Counted from the stretch's first letter, positions 8,413-17,364 are shown. The stretch is DNA of 64,000 nt from Actinoalloteichus_B caeruleus (GCF_000718005.1 NZ_JODV01000019.1), one strand, 5' to 3'. A program made the numbers and translations. The notes: generated from the letters alone by a model not told the origin.

Positions 8413-9378
8413 TCAGCTGGTGGGAGACGCCAGGCGGGGGAAGAGGCGCACGGCGTTGTCCTCGAAGACGGCCCGGCGCAGTTCCCCGTCGAGCAGCGGG
8501 GTCTCGGCGAGGCGGTCCGCGAGCTCCCGGCCCAACGCGGCGGGGAAGAACGGGTAGTCACTCCCGTAGTGCAGCCGGTCCGGGTCGGCCAGCGAGAGCA
8601 GCGCACCCAACAGCTCGGGCACCGGGGCGCCGGCGAGGTCGAAGTGCAGTCGACGCATCGCGGCCCGCAGGCTCGGCGTGGTGCGCCCCTTCGGCACGGC
8701 CAACATCGGGACCAGCAGGTCCACCCGGTTCGCCAGCACCGGGAGCACCGCACCCGCGTGGGAGACGACCACCCGCAGGTCGGGGTGCCGCTCCAGCACC
8801 CCGGACAACACCAGGTCCACCACCGATCTCGTGGTGTCGAAGGGGAACTCCAGCGCGGGTTGCGGGTACCCCAGCGCCAGGTGCTCGGCGACGAAGGGCA
8901 TCGCCGGGTGGACGAAGACGACCGAGCCCCGGGCCGCCACCTCGGCGTAGACGGGTTCGAGCCGCTCGTCCCCCAGGTAGAGACCGTGGTGGTTGCTCTG
9001 GAGGATCACCCCGTCGGCACCCAGGACGTCGAACGCGTGGCGCAGCTCGGCGACCGCCGGCTCCACCTCGGGCAGCGGCAGCGACGCGAAGAACCCGAAC
9101 CTGCCCGGATGCGCGCGGACCAGGCGGGCTCCCTCCTCGTTGACCCGGCGGGCGAGGTCGACCGCGCGGTCGGCGTCCCCGAAGTGGACTCCCGGGGTGG
9201 AGACGGACAGCATCGCCGTGCGCACGCCCAGCCGGTCCATCGTGCGCAACGCGAGCTGTTCGTCCCACTCCGGGAGCGAGGAGATGGCGGCCCGCCGCCC
9301 ATGACCGGACTCGGCGAGCGCCTCCCGGTAGAAGTCCGGCAGGTAGTGCGCGTGCAGGTCGATTCTGCCGCCGGACAT
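8413..9378 (-). CDS. Amidohydrolase-2 family metal-dependent hydrolase/decarboxylase
   Basis: 321 residues, ATG preceded by GAGGAG. The ACMSD-like TIM barrel is recognisable. DLHAHYLP carries the HxH metal ligands near residue 10. VILQSNHHGLYLGD is a barrel strand. VFVHPAMPF gives the third His, VVVSHAGAVLP the fourth, and LHYGSDYPFF the catalytic Asp. The family covers hydrolases and decarboxylases of small aromatic or ring-cleavage acids; substrate not predictable. It converges with the preceding gene. No signal peptide. Confidence 0.9.
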   Translation of the reverse strand: MSGGRIDLHAHYLPDFYREALAESGHGRRAAISSLPEWDEQLALRTMDRLGVRTAMLSVSTPGVHFGDADRAVDLARRVNEEGARLVRAHPGRFGFFASLPLPEVEPAVAELRHAFDVLGADGVILQSNHHGLYLGDERLEPVYAEVAARGSVVFVHPAMPFVAEHLALGYPQPALEFPFDTTRSVVDLVLSGVLERHPDLRVVVSHAGAVLPVLANRVDLLVPMLAVPKGRTTPSLRAAMRRLHFDLAGAPVPELLGALLSLADPDRLHYGSDYPFFPAALGRELADRLAETPLLDGELRRAVFEDNAVRLFPRLASPTS

Positions 9379-9699
9379 TCACGCTCCTCGTGTCGACGGG
9401 CCGGGCGCGGCGAGCCGCACCGCTTGCTGGACTATAGGCCGGCGGCGCGTCGAACGAGTGACACGAGGGATGCCGTGGACGGTCACGCGAGGCGGGCGGC
9501 GCGTGGGCGCGGCACGTCCGACCGGTCCCCACCGGGCTCCGCGCCCGGCGGAGGGGCGGACCCCCAGCACGGCGAGGCAGCTCCTCCCCCGGACGGCGAC
9601 GCGGCGAGGCCCGCCCGGAGCACCGGACGGACCTCGTCGACGTGCGTGTGGTGGGTGGGCTGACCGATCCGCGTTCCACGGGAACGGCCGGCCGCCGGA
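9379..9699. other. Gene-free 320-base stretch
   Basis: Lies between the start of the amidohydrolase gene and the end of the chitinase gene. It should contain the amidohydrolase promoter (CTATAGG about 9431-9437 reads as an AT-rich island) and possibly a chitinase terminator. No gene, repeat or RNA could be supported. Confidence 0.45.
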
Positions 9700-10431
9700 T
9701 CAGCAGTACAGGTTCCCGCCCGGCGTGGTGCCGAGGATCTGCGTGAAGCGCTGGTAGGTGTCGACCCGGCTCTGCACCTGGCCGGGGTTGGCGCCGTCGC
9801 ACTCCAGCGCCCCGTTGATGCTGCGGATGGTCTCGCCGAAACCGTGGCCGTTGACGATGGCGTGGTGCGGGGTCATCGTGCCGGGACCGCTCTGGGTGTT
9901 CCAGTACCAGAGCGCCGTCCGCCAGGCCACCGACGCGTCGTTCTGCACCAGCCAGGGGTTACCGAGCAGGTCGAGCCCCAGGGCGTCGCCGGCCGCCTTG
10001 TAGTTGAAGTTCCAGCTCAGCTGGATCGGACCCCGCCCGTAGTAGGCGGCCTGCCCGGCAGGGCAACCGTAGGGCTGGCTCCAGTCGCAGTAGTGCGGGT
10101 AGTTCGCCTCGTTCTGCTCGACGATGTGCACGAGCCCACCGGTCTCGTGGCTGGCGTTGGCCAGGAACGCGGCGGCCTCCCGCCGCCGGGTCGTCTCGTC
10201 CCCGGTGTTCGTGAAGCCGGGGTAGGAGCTGAGCGCGGCGGTCAGCCCCTGGTACGTGTAGAAGGGGTTCCGGTTGGGGAACATCTGGTTGAACTGGGCC
10301 TCGCTCACCACGAAGCCCTGCGGCGCGGCCGGTTCGGCCGTCGCCGTGCTCGTCGTCATCGGTGCGGACACCAGCAGGGCACTCACCGCCGCCACGGCGG
10401 CGACTGCCTTCACCAGGCGTGTGATGGACAC
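9700..10431 (-). CDS. Secreted family 19 chitinase
   Basis: 243 residues. The GTG start at 10431 was chosen because AAGGAG lies 6-7 bases upstream; the longer open frame has no such signal. Residues 1-38 are a Sec signal peptide (hydrophobic AVAAVAAVSALLVSA, cleavage near TATAEP). The rest is a bare GH19 catalytic domain. FLANASHETGG carries the general-acid Glu, NYPHYCDW and the second acidic loop follow, and AAYYGRGPIQLSWNFNY is the family signature. Cysteines sit where the usual disulfides are. There is no chitin-binding module, as in small Streptomyces ChiF/ChiG-like enzymes. It hydrolyses chitin outside the cell. A DasR-type site lies about 120 bases upstream, suggesting control by the GlcNAc/chitin regulon. 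Confidence 0.95.
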   Translation of the reverse strand: MSITRLVKAVAAVAAVSALLVSAPMTTSTATAEPAAPQGFVVSEAQFNQMFPNRNPFYTYQGLTAALSSYPGFTNTGDETTRRREAAAFLANASHETGGLVHIVEQNEANYPHYCDWSQPYGCPAGQAAYYGRGPIQLSWNFNYKAAGDALGLDLLGNPWLVQNDASVAWRTALWYWNTQSGPGTMTPHHAIVNGHGFGETIRSINGALECDGANPGQVQSRVDTYQRFTQILGTTPGGNLYC

Positions 10432-10549
10432 GTGATCGCTCCTTCGTCCAGCGCGAAGCGCACCGGGGAACTGGGAACGCGCACGAACGCGGGCAGGGAA
10501 CGGCCGCTTCGCTTGGGGGATCGGATGGGATCGCCCCTCACTGAACCGG

Positions 10550-10565
10550 GTTGGTCTAAACCAGT
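10550..10565. promoter_or_regulatory. DasR-responsive element (dre) upstream of the chitinase
   Basis: GTTGGTCTAAACCAGT matches the published Streptomyces dre consensus (TGGTCTAGACCA core flanked by A-C/G and C/G-T) at 13 of 16 positions, with the TGGTCTAxACCA core otherwise complete. It lies 119-134 bases ahead of the chitinase start. In Streptomyces, DasR binds such sites and is released by phosphorylated amino sugars. No dasR gene is in this window. Confidence 0.8.
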
Positions 10566-10780
10566 CAATGGAGCGAACGAGTGTCAACCGGACGTCTGAG
10601 CGGAGGCGCCCTCCTGGGCCGTCCGGCCCTCGACCGGATGAACCGCGAGTCCGGACCCGCCCCGGACAGGGGGCCACGAACGGCGCACCCGCGCTCGGCG
10701 AACCGGCATCGCTCCCCCGGGCCAGCGTGATCCGTCTCCGCGTCCGAGCCGCCGGCGAGCGGCTACCGGGAACGCGGTCC

Positions 10781-11107
10781 TCACCTCCGCCGCCCGGCAT
10801 CCTCCCGGCGCCGGAGGGCACGGCCGTAGAGCCACATGGTGTGCCGGGTCCCGCCGGCGCGGGCGTGCGCGCGTCGCACCACGAAGGTGACCAGCCCGGC
10901 CCACTCCCCGGTCGTCGTGCGCTCCCAGGCGACCAGCTCCCCGGGCACCTCCGACGCCAGGTCCAGCCCCTCGGGCACGGGCGGACGACCGGAGGTCGGC
11001 TGGTTCAGGGCCGCGCCGAGGGACACCCAGACCGGCTGGGAGGGCCGCACGGCACGGTAGGTGTCCCGGGACCACCCGGGAACCGGCGAGCCATCACGTT
11101 CGAACAC
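10781..11107 (-). CDS. Small hypothetical protein at a LexA box
   Basis: 108 residues from GTG 11107. The start is uncertain because that GTG lies inside the SOS box, and the nearest purine-rich signal (GGGAGAG) is about 12 bases upstream. The body reads as a real soluble protein: YRAVRPSQPVWVSLGAALNQ, DLASEVPGELVAWERTTTGE, then WAGLVTFVVRRAHARAGG, with a basic end (YGRALRRRE). It has balanced composition and beta-rich periodicity, unlike shadow frames. No known domain recognised. The LexA box would make it part of the DNA-damage response, but function is unknown. Confidence 0.5.
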   Translation of the reverse strand: MFERDGSPVPGWSRDTYRAVRPSQPVWVSLGAALNQPTSGRPPVPEGLDLASEVPGELVAWERTTTGEWAGLVTFVVRRAHARAGGTRHTMWLYGRALRRREDAGRRR

Positions 11108-11115
11108 GCGTTCGA
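11100..11115. promoter_or_regulatory. LexA SOS box, perfect actinobacterial consensus
   Basis: TCGAAC, four bases (ACGC), GTTCGA: a perfect match to the actinobacterial LexA palindrome TCGAAC-N4-GTTCGA. It overlaps the proposed start of the small gene on the minus strand. The nearest plus-strand candidate gene is the tiny open frame at 11613, about 500 bases on, so the minus-strand gene is the more likely target. Confidence 0.75.
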
Positions 11116-11555
11116 TACTCTCCCGTGCCGCCGCCCCACCGCAAACCTGGGGAGGAACGTCACCCCGGCAGGAACGAGGCAGCCCGGGAACGGACGCGCC
11201 CAGCCCCACCACACTTCCCCGAGCCCCGGGTCACGACCGGACACGGCGCCCGGCCGCCAGCCCCACCCCCAGGGCACGAGGGCCAAGCCGGGGAACCGAG
11301 CGCACCACCCCGGCGCGCGGACACGTCCGACCCGACCGATCCGGTCACCCAGCGCGGTATCCCAGCGGGACGAGCACACCCAACACCCACCCGTCCGGCG
11401 GTTCACGGGAAGAACAGGCACCTCCCTCCTGTCGTGGAATACGGGCGGCCCCTGCGCCAATCCCGCCGCGGCGTTCGGGGCCGCACCACGCACCCCCGGA
11501 AGAAGTATTCACCAGGAGCCTGTTCGGAGTATGACTCGAATCATGGCGGACGCGG

Positions 11556-11583
11556 TTGCGGACGACAATCCCGCCCTTATACC
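11556..11583 (+). promoter_or_regulatory. Probable sigma-70-type promoter
   Basis: TTGCGG (11556-11561) and TATACC (11578-11583) are separated by 16 bases in a locally AT-richer patch. Predicted transcription would start near 11590, just ahead of a good ribosome binding site and a tiny open frame. Confidence 0.45.
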
Positions 11584-11612
11584 TTCCCGAAGCCACGATG
11601 GTGGGGAGATTC

Positions 11613-11687
11613 ATGAGGCGGTGGGAACCAGCCGTTCCACCCACCGTCGCCGGAGTTTCCGCGACCTGGACGGAAGGATCCCCCTGA
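11613..11687 (+). CDS. Possible 24-residue peptide gene upstream of an ABC transporter
   Basis: ATG 11613 has GGGGAG four bases upstream, a promoter-like pair further up, and a TGA at 11685. The peptide begins MRRWEPAVPPTV and continues AGVSATWTEGSP: two basic residues, two Trp, a Pro-rich middle, no signal peptide and no cysteine. About 320 bases on, the same strand carries a three-gene ABC transporter. It could be a leader (attenuation) peptide, a small exported or modified peptide, or chance. The translation signals are better than those of other frames in this 900-base gap, but a peptide this short cannot be proven by inspection. Confidence 0.35.
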   Translation: MRRWEPAVPPTVAGVSATWTEGSP

Positions 11688-12004
11688 GCGTCACCGCAGG
11701 CCACAGCAACCAACCACAGCCCTGTCGCCTTTCGGGGACGTTTGTCGCGAGGGAAGCACCGCTGCCCGATGTTCCCGTGCCCCGACTCGAACAGGAACGG
11801 TTGGGATCAGGCACCCCACCTCCCACACCGGGATGCGATGACGGCGACGAACGCCGACAGTGGAACCAGGAAGGACCGGAATTCCTCAGCCGGCACCCGC
11901 GACTACGCTGATTCGCGGAACGAGCTGCCACGGGCACTTCACCCCGAAGTCGAGGAATCACGCCCCCACCCCCGGAAAACCCGATCCCGTTGAGGATGGC
12001 GACC

Positions 12005-12775
12005 GTGCCGAGCGCACCCTTGGTGAAGGCCCGCGGGCTACGACGACAACGCGGTAGGACCACGGTCCTCCACGACGTCGACTTCTCGGTCGACAAGGGC
12101 GTGACCTGCCTCCTCGGCCCCAACGGGGCGGGGAAGACCACGTTGCTCGAGACGATCGTGGGCGTGCTCAGCCCCCAGGGCGGCTCGCTCCTGGTATGCG
12201 GTCAGGACGTGAGCCGCCCCTCGGGCGTGGAGGCGGTCCGGGCCAGCACGGGATACCTGCCCCAGCGGTTCACCGCGCTGCCCTCCTTCTCCACCCTGGA
12301 GTTCGTCAGCTACACCGCGTGGAGCAAGGGGCTCTCCGCCCGACGGGCGCGGGAGAACGCGGCGCGGGTGCTCGGCACCGTCGGTCTCGCGGCCAGCTCG
12401 GGCACCAGGACCAGGAAACTGTCCGGCGGCATGCTGCAACGGCTGGGCATCGCCTGCGCCCTGGTGAACGAGCCGGCGCTCCTCGTCCTGGACGAGCCGA
12501 CCGTCGGTCTCGACCCCGCGCAGCGAGCCTCCTTCCGCGCCCTGGTCCGCGCGGTGGGCAAGGAGACCCCGACCGTGCTCAGCACTCATCTCACCGACGA
12601 CGTCGCGGCGGTGGCCGACTCGGTCCTGCTCCTCTCCGAGGGTCACGTGCGCTTCCAGGGGACGCTGGAGGAGTTCCTCGCGCCCGAGGGAGCCGACGGC
12701 TCGCGCTCGGAAGCCGTCGAAGCCGCCTACCTGCGCCACCTCGCGATCCCCGCTGGGGGGTCGACACATGCCTGA
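12005..12775 (+). CDS. ABC transporter ATP-binding protein
   Basis: About 256 residues; GTG 12005 with GAGGA eight bases upstream (ATG 11996 is an alternative). Walker A GPNGAGKTT, signature LSGGM, Walker B LLVLDEPTVGLD and H-loop STHLTDD are all intact. The Q-loop is in YLPQRFTALPSFSTLEFV. The family is CcmA-like, single-domain, of the type that energises ABC-2 membrane partners. It overlaps the next gene by 8 bases, so the subunits are translationally coupled. The substrate is unknown. The absence of a binding protein and the style of the partners suggest export or a membrane-maintenance role. Confidence 0.92.
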   Translation: MPSAPLVKARGLRRQRGRTTVLHDVDFSVDKGVTCLLGPNGAGKTTLLETIVGVLSPQGGSLLVCGQDVSRPSGVEAVRASTGYLPQRFTALPSFSTLEFVSYTAWSKGLSARRARENAARVLGTVGLAASSGTRTRKLSGGMLQRLGIACALVNEPALLVLDEPTVGLDPAQRASFRALVRAVGKETPTVLSTHLTDDVAAVADSVLLLSEGHVRFQGTLEEFLAPEGADGSRSEAVEAAYLRHLAIPAGGSTHA

Positions 12776-14150
12776 GGGCACGGAGCACCCGCTGTCCACC
12801 GCTGGTTCGTCCCGCGCGCGGCGCACGGCGTTCGCGCACGCCGTCCTGTTGGAGTCCCGGCGGTCCCCGGCCTGGCTGCTGGTGCCCGCCGTGGTCGGGC
12901 TCGGGCTGTTCGCGGCGTTCGCCGAGCTGAAACCGGGAGTGTCGTACTGGGGCAACGCGATGGCCGCCTCGCAGGCCTCCACCATCGCGAGCGGCCCGGT
13001 GGTCAGCGGCGTCGCCGCGCTCGTCGCGAGCCGCGACCACCGGATGGGGCTCGGTTGGCTGGACGAGGTGGCGGTCCGGGGCCCGGGGTCCCGCCACGGT
13101 GCGCGACTCCTCGCCACCCTGCTCTGGGTGTGGCTCGGCCAGGGGCTGGTCCTGGCCGCCGTGTCGACGCGCATCCTCGTCGGCAACACGTGGGGCGAGC
13201 TGGAACCACTCGCGCTCCTGATCTCCCCGCTGGGTCTGTCGGCCTACGCGCTGTTCGGTTACCTCGTCGGTGTCCTCCTCCCCCACGTCCTGACCGTCCC
13301 CGTCGTCGCGCTGGCCGCCTTCTCCCTCCACGCGGTCGGCTTCGCCCTCTCCCCGACGGCGGAGGCGCTCCTCCCGGCTCGGCAGCAGCTGGTCGACGTG
13401 TGGACGGCGGTGCCGGCCACCCTCCACCTCCGGTTGGTGGTCTGGTTCCTGGGGCTCGTGCTCGCGTTGCTCGCCGTCCTCGTGCTGGTGTGCCGCCTAC
13501 GCGACCGCCACCAGCGTCGGCGGCCGTGGCGGCTGGTGGCCCTCGGCGCGGCGGCCGTCGTGGCGTCGCTCACCGCCATCCCGGTCCTCGCCCTGGGCGG
13601 GCGGACCACCCTCGCGGCCGAACCGCCCTTCACCCCGGTGTGCACCTGGCACGGGGAGCTGGAACTGTGCCTGCACCCGGCCTTCGACCACGCCTCGGCC
13701 GATCTCGGCGCCCGGCTCGCGGTGTTCCACGAGATGGCCGGGGACTCGCCGTTGGCCTTCGACCGGGTGGAGCACCGACCACGGGGAATGGGAGAGGCGC
13801 CGGTAGGGGAGGGCGTCGCGGTCCACCTCGACGACACCGCCGAGGGCACCCTCGTCGCCGCCGTACAGGAACTCGCGTTCAACCTGTCCGGCCTGGACGA
13901 ATGCTTCCGCCCCTTCGACGAACGCGTGGAGCAGGGCGTCGAGGACCCCGACGCCGCCGCCGGCTACAACACCCTGGTGTCGACGGCGATCGCCCAACCC
14001 GGGGTCCCGGTCGCGGACGCTGGTGGGGTGTACCGGGAGGCCGCCGACTTCCTCGCCGGGTTGTCGGTCCCGGAATGGCGGGAGTGGCTGTCCCGGCACG
14101 GCGCGGCCTACCAGGGGTGCGCCCTGACCGAGGAGGCGTTCTCGCGATGA
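12768..14150 (+). CDS. ABC-2-like membrane subunit with C-terminal extracytoplasmic domain
   Basis: 460 residues, ATG with overlap to the ATPase gene. About six to seven membrane helices occupy residues 25-290 (VPAVVGLGLFAAFA, LLATLLWVWLGQGLVLAAVS, LVVWFLGLVLALLAVLVLVC, VALGAAAVVASLTAIPVLAL). A soluble domain of about 165 residues follows (from TLAAEPPFTPVCTWHGELEL), with Cys residues at CTW, LCLHP, DECFRP and GCALTEE that could form disulfides outside. That domain is not one I can name. It may sense or handle the substrate. The middle gene of a three-gene operon. Confidence 0.85.
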   Translation: MPEGTEHPLSTAGSSRARRTAFAHAVLLESRRSPAWLLVPAVVGLGLFAAFAELKPGVSYWGNAMAASQASTIASGPVVSGVAALVASRDHRMGLGWLDEVAVRGPGSRHGARLLATLLWVWLGQGLVLAAVSTRILVGNTWGELEPLALLISPLGLSAYALFGYLVGVLLPHVLTVPVVALAAFSLHAVGFALSPTAEALLPARQQLVDVWTAVPATLHLRLVVWFLGLVLALLAVLVLVCRLRDRHQRRRPWRLVALGAAAVVASLTAIPVLALGGRTTLAAEPPFTPVCTWHGELELCLHPAFDHASADLGARLAVFHEMAGDSPLAFDRVEHRPRGMGEAPVGEGVAVHLDDTAEGTLVAAVQELAFNLSGLDECFRPFDERVEQGVEDPDAAAGYNTLVSTAIAQPGVPVADAGGVYREAADFLAGLSVPEWREWLSRHGAAYQGCALTEEAFSR

Positions 14151-14836
14151 ACGGCACCGACGCCTCCCGCGCCCCCGACCGTCTCGCGGAGCCGGACCCC
14201 GGCCTCCCCCGCGCGCGCCACCCCCTGCTGTCGTTCCTGATGGCGCGGAACACGGCGTGGATCGTCGGGACCGTCCTGCTCGGCGCGCCGGCCAGCGCCA
14301 CCATCGGCGCGATGACCTTCGCCGTGGGTGGTTCGGTGCCGGTTCCGCTGCCGTTCGCCGTGGTGATGCCCACCCTGCTCGCCTGCGCGGTGGCCACCTG
14401 GGCCACCTCCGGGGTGCCGGCCACCGATCGCGGTGCCGTGCGTCGCCTGGCCTGGTGGACGCTCGCGCACCGACTCGGGTGCTCGGGGTTCGCCGCCCTC
14501 GCCCTGTGGTTGTCCACCCCGGAGGTGGTGGCGGACTTCGGGGGCGGGGACGCCACGGCCGTCCTGCTGGCGTTGACCGGCCTGGCCTGGGTGCTCCAGC
14601 TGGTCCTGCCCGCTCCACTCGCGGTGCTGCCCGTGATGCTGGTCGCCGTGCCCGGGTTCGTGGGCCTGTACACACCGGCCACCGGCGGGGACACCGCGCT
14701 GGTGAACGGGCTCCTCGGGTGGCTGGTGGGCCAGGACCCCTGGGGCCACGCCTGGGTGACCTCGCTCGTCCTGTTCGGCGCCGGTCTCGCCGCCAGCTTC
14801 GCGCGCCGGGGCGTCCCGCGCCCCGCCCGCTGGTAG
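14147..14836 (+). CDS. Membrane protein, third subunit of the ABC operon
   Basis: 229 residues. ATG 14147 overlaps the stop of the preceding gene (ATGA), with GAGGAGG upstream. About six membrane helices are visible (TAWIVGTVLLGAPASATIGA, PFAVVMPTLLACAVATWA, VLLALTGLAWVLQLVLPA, LAVLPVMLVAVPGFVGLY, WVTSLVLFGAGLAASFARR). The tight coupling says it works with the ATPase and the 460-residue subunit, probably as a second permease half. No named domain recognised. Confidence 0.8.
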   Translation: MNGTDASRAPDRLAEPDPGLPRARHPLLSFLMARNTAWIVGTVLLGAPASATIGAMTFAVGGSVPVPLPFAVVMPTLLACAVATWATSGVPATDRGAVRRLAWWTLAHRLGCSGFAALALWLSTPEVVADFGGGDATAVLLALTGLAWVLQLVLPAPLAVLPVMLVAVPGFVGLYTPATGGDTALVNGLLGWLVGQDPWGHAWVTSLVLFGAGLAASFARRGVPRPARW

Positions 14837-15119
14837 GGGCGCCAGCCGACCCCGGTGGCCCCGACACCGACGGTGGGTCGGGGCCGGCCCGGCCCTGGGA
14901 CGACCTACCGGCGCCGTCCCCGGGACTCGCCCGTCCCGGGGACGAGCGGATTCCCGACTTCCGGCGCGGCGGCCGGGGATCCGCGAGGGGAGAGCAGGTG
15001 GTGGGTCAGACAGGCTCACTTGCGGGAAAACGGGTACGCCCGGATGGGGGACCGGGGTAGCGTGCGACCGGCCCACGGCCGGGGAACCTCCCGGGCGGAA
15101 CCTCGGGAAGGACGACCTG

Positions 15120-15704
15120 ATGCGCGAACTGACCTACATCGTCGCCAGCACCCTGGACGGCGTCATCGCACCGCCGGACGGCTCGGACCCGTCGGCCCCG
15201 GGCGGGCTCTTCGACATCGACGGCGACCACCTGGGCACGCTCGTCGAGGAGTACCCGGAGTTGGTGCCCGTCCAGGCGCGGCGCGCCCTCGGCATCGACC
15301 CGCCGAACCGCACCTTCGACACGGTGCTGGAGGGCAGGGGTTCCTACGACATGGGGCTCCGGGTGGGCGTCACCAACGCGTACCCGCACCTGCGCCACCT
15401 CGTGTTCTCGCGGAGCCTGACCGAGAGCCCTGACCCCACGGTCGAGCTGGTGTCCGGCGACCCGGTGACCGTCGTGCGCGAGCTCAAGCGCGAACCTGGC
15501 GCGGGCATCTGGCTCTGCGGGGGCGGGCGGCTGGCCGGTGCGCTGCTGCCGGAGATCGACCGACTCGTGATCAAGCTGAACCCGGTCGTCGCCGGCGCGG
15601 GCATCGCCCTGTTCGGCGGCGCGTTCGACCCCACGAAGTTCCGACTGGTCGAGACGAAGGCGCACGACAGCGGCGTGCTGTTCCTGACCTACACGCGTTC
15701 CTGA
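15120..15704 (+). CDS. Dihydrofolate reductase family protein (RibD C-terminal type)
   Basis: 194 residues. The N-terminus MRELTYIVASTLDGVIAPPD and the motif GIWLCGGGRLAGALLPEIDR are characteristic of the DHFR-like/RibD_C group (NADPH-binding Rossmann-like fold). This group is common in actinomycetes as a stand-alone soluble protein with unknown substrate. LNPVVAGAGIALFGG is the conserved C-terminal block. The length is usual. GGAAGGACGACCTG precedes the ATG. No operon partner. Confidence 0.9.
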   Translation: MRELTYIVASTLDGVIAPPDGSDPSAPGGLFDIDGDHLGTLVEEYPELVPVQARRALGIDPPNRTFDTVLEGRGSYDMGLRVGVTNAYPHLRHLVFSRSLTESPDPTVELVSGDPVTVVRELKREPGAGIWLCGGGRLAGALLPEIDRLVIKLNPVVAGAGIALFGGAFDPTKFRLVETKAHDSGVLFLTYTRS

Positions 15705-15846
15705 CCGGGCGGGGTCCGAGGACGACACGCACGGGCTTCGATGACGTGACGACGGGGCTTGGAGAACCCCAGCCCCATCGTCGCGGACCCACGGCCCGCT
15801 GAACGTCCAACGCCACCGCACAGCCGCGCGCCGGCAGGCGCGGGAA

Positions 15847-16899
15847 TCAGCGGGTGGTGGCCCCGGCCGTCCCGGGCCGCCGCCATCCCAGGGCGGGTGC
15901 CACCTCGGTGGCGAGGAGCCGCAGGGACTCGATGAGGCGGTCAGGCGCCAGCCTGGCCGGGAACGCCTGGACGAGCAGTTCGTCGGCCAGCCCCACGGTC
16001 GGGTCCGCCGCGAGCAGTTCCGCCACCCGCTCGGCGTCGCCGTACACCACGCCGTCCTGGACCAGCACCCGTTCCGGGCGGATCTCCTCGGCGGCGGGGT
16101 CCTCGGCTCGCCGCTGCCGCAGGTAGGGGCGGAGCCCGTCGAGCAGCTCAGCCCGCGCGGTCGCCGTGTCGGAGGAGACGTGGACCGTCCGGGACACCCC
16201 GATCCTCGGCGTGCCCCCGCCGAGCGGTCGCCATGCCTCCCGGTAGGCGCGGACCAGGTCCAGTTGGCGCTCCCCCGGCGGGCGGTCCGAGTCCGGTGCG
16301 TTGCGGGCCAGGAGCAGGCCGGTGCCCTGGGCGCCCGCCCGACGCGCCCCGGACACGCTCATCGCCGCCTGCCACAAGCGCCCGGTCAGCTCGGGGCGAG
16401 GTGGGCTCAGGACGGCGCCGCCGGGCAATGGCTCACCGGCCAGCGCCGACCGCAGCTCCCCGAGCCGCTCGGCGAACTCCTCCCGACGAGCAGCGAAGTC
16501 CGCGCCCAACGCCTCGAAGGTCTCCGGCTCGGAGCCGGACCCCACACCGAGTTCCACCCGGCCGCCGGTGAGGGCGTCGAGGACGGCGGCGTCCTCGGCC
16601 ACCCGCACCGGGGACTCGGTCGGCAGGGTGATCACGGCGGTGCCCAGTCGGAGCCGACTGGTCCGCTGGCCGGCCGCGGCCAGGAACACCAGCGGAGCCG
16701 GGACGCTCCCCCGGTGGGACCCGAAGTGGTGCTGGGCCACCCAACCGGTGGCGTAGCCGAACTCCTCAGCCGCCTCGAAGATCCGGAGGCCGTCCGCGTA
16801 GGCCGCGGCCGCGTCGCCCTCGCCCTCCAGCCTCGCGAAGAACCCCAGGCGGGGCCCCGATTCCGGGGCGGTGGGGGTGGGCGTTCCGGGAGTGGGCAC
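15847..16899 (-). CDS. Luciferase-like (LLM) flavin-dependent oxidoreductase
   Basis: 350 residues from GTG 16899, chosen for GAGGA seven bases upstream. A TIM-barrel bacterial-luciferase fold is recognisable. GWVAQHHFG matches the AEHHF-type motif, RLRLGTAVITLPTESPVRVAEDAAVLDALTGGR is the core strand-helix block, and ELGVGSGSEPETFEALG is typical of F420- or FMNH2-using members. Expected: oxidoreductase or monooxygenase; cofactor and substrate cannot be told apart here. Same strand as, and downstream of, the TetR-HxlR gene, from which it is separated by 465 bases. Confidence 0.88.
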   Translation of the reverse strand: MPTPGTPTPTAPESGPRLGFFARLEGEGDAAAAYADGLRIFEAAEEFGYATGWVAQHHFGSHRGSVPAPLVFLAAAGQRTSRLRLGTAVITLPTESPVRVAEDAAVLDALTGGRVELGVGSGSEPETFEALGADFAARREEFAERLGELRSALAGEPLPGGAVLSPPRPELTGRLWQAAMSVSGARRAGAQGTGLLLARNAPDSDRPPGERQLDLVRAYREAWRPLGGGTPRIGVSRTVHVSSDTATARAELLDGLRPYLRQRRAEDPAAEEIRPERVLVQDGVVYGDAERVAELLAADPTVGLADELLVQAFPARLAPDRLIESLRLLATEVAPALGWRRPGTAGATTR

Positions 16900-17364
16900 G
16901 GGTCCGTCCTCACGCTGTTCCGGGCTGCTGTCCTTCCTCGCCACGGGACCGCCGCGACGGGGGTCCCGTGGATCCCTGACGCTACCGGGAGGAGCCCACC
17001 GGGGACCGTGGCCGGTGACCTGCTGTCCGGAATCGACGGCCGGGCAGCACGCCCGACGACGTGTCTCCTCCCGGCCGATGGGCCCGCGGCCCGCCCGGAT
17101 TCGGACGCGGTCGAACGGGGTCGGAGACCATGCCGCGCGACGGCGGCGTGCCGTTCCCGACCTCCTCGCGTTCCCGTCCTCCTCGAATCCCGGTCGAGCG
17201 CCACGACCGGGATTCGACGGCACCGGGCCGGCGCTCCGAGCACCCGTCCGGCGACTGACCAGCCTGTCGCACGCGCCGGGAGAGCCATCCGAGCTCCGCC
17301 GCCGCGCGGCCGGCTCCCGCCGCGCCGGACGTGCCGCCCCACGCGCGTCGACGGCCAGCGGCCA
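16900..17364. other. Gene-free 465-base stretch
   Basis: Between two minus-strand genes. No frame here has both a start signal and natural composition. It should contain the promoter of the LLM oxidoreductase gene. No repeat or RNA noticed. Confidence 0.45.

Larger units (their letters stand above)
11108..12004. other. 900-base region with only small candidate features
   Basis: Apart from the LexA box and the promoter plus 24-residue open frame listed separately, no gene is supported. Long open frames on both strands are Pro/Arg/His-rich and lack start signals. The stretch 11520-11900 is less GC-rich than its surroundings, which fits regulatory DNA ahead of the ABC operon. Confidence 0.5.
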
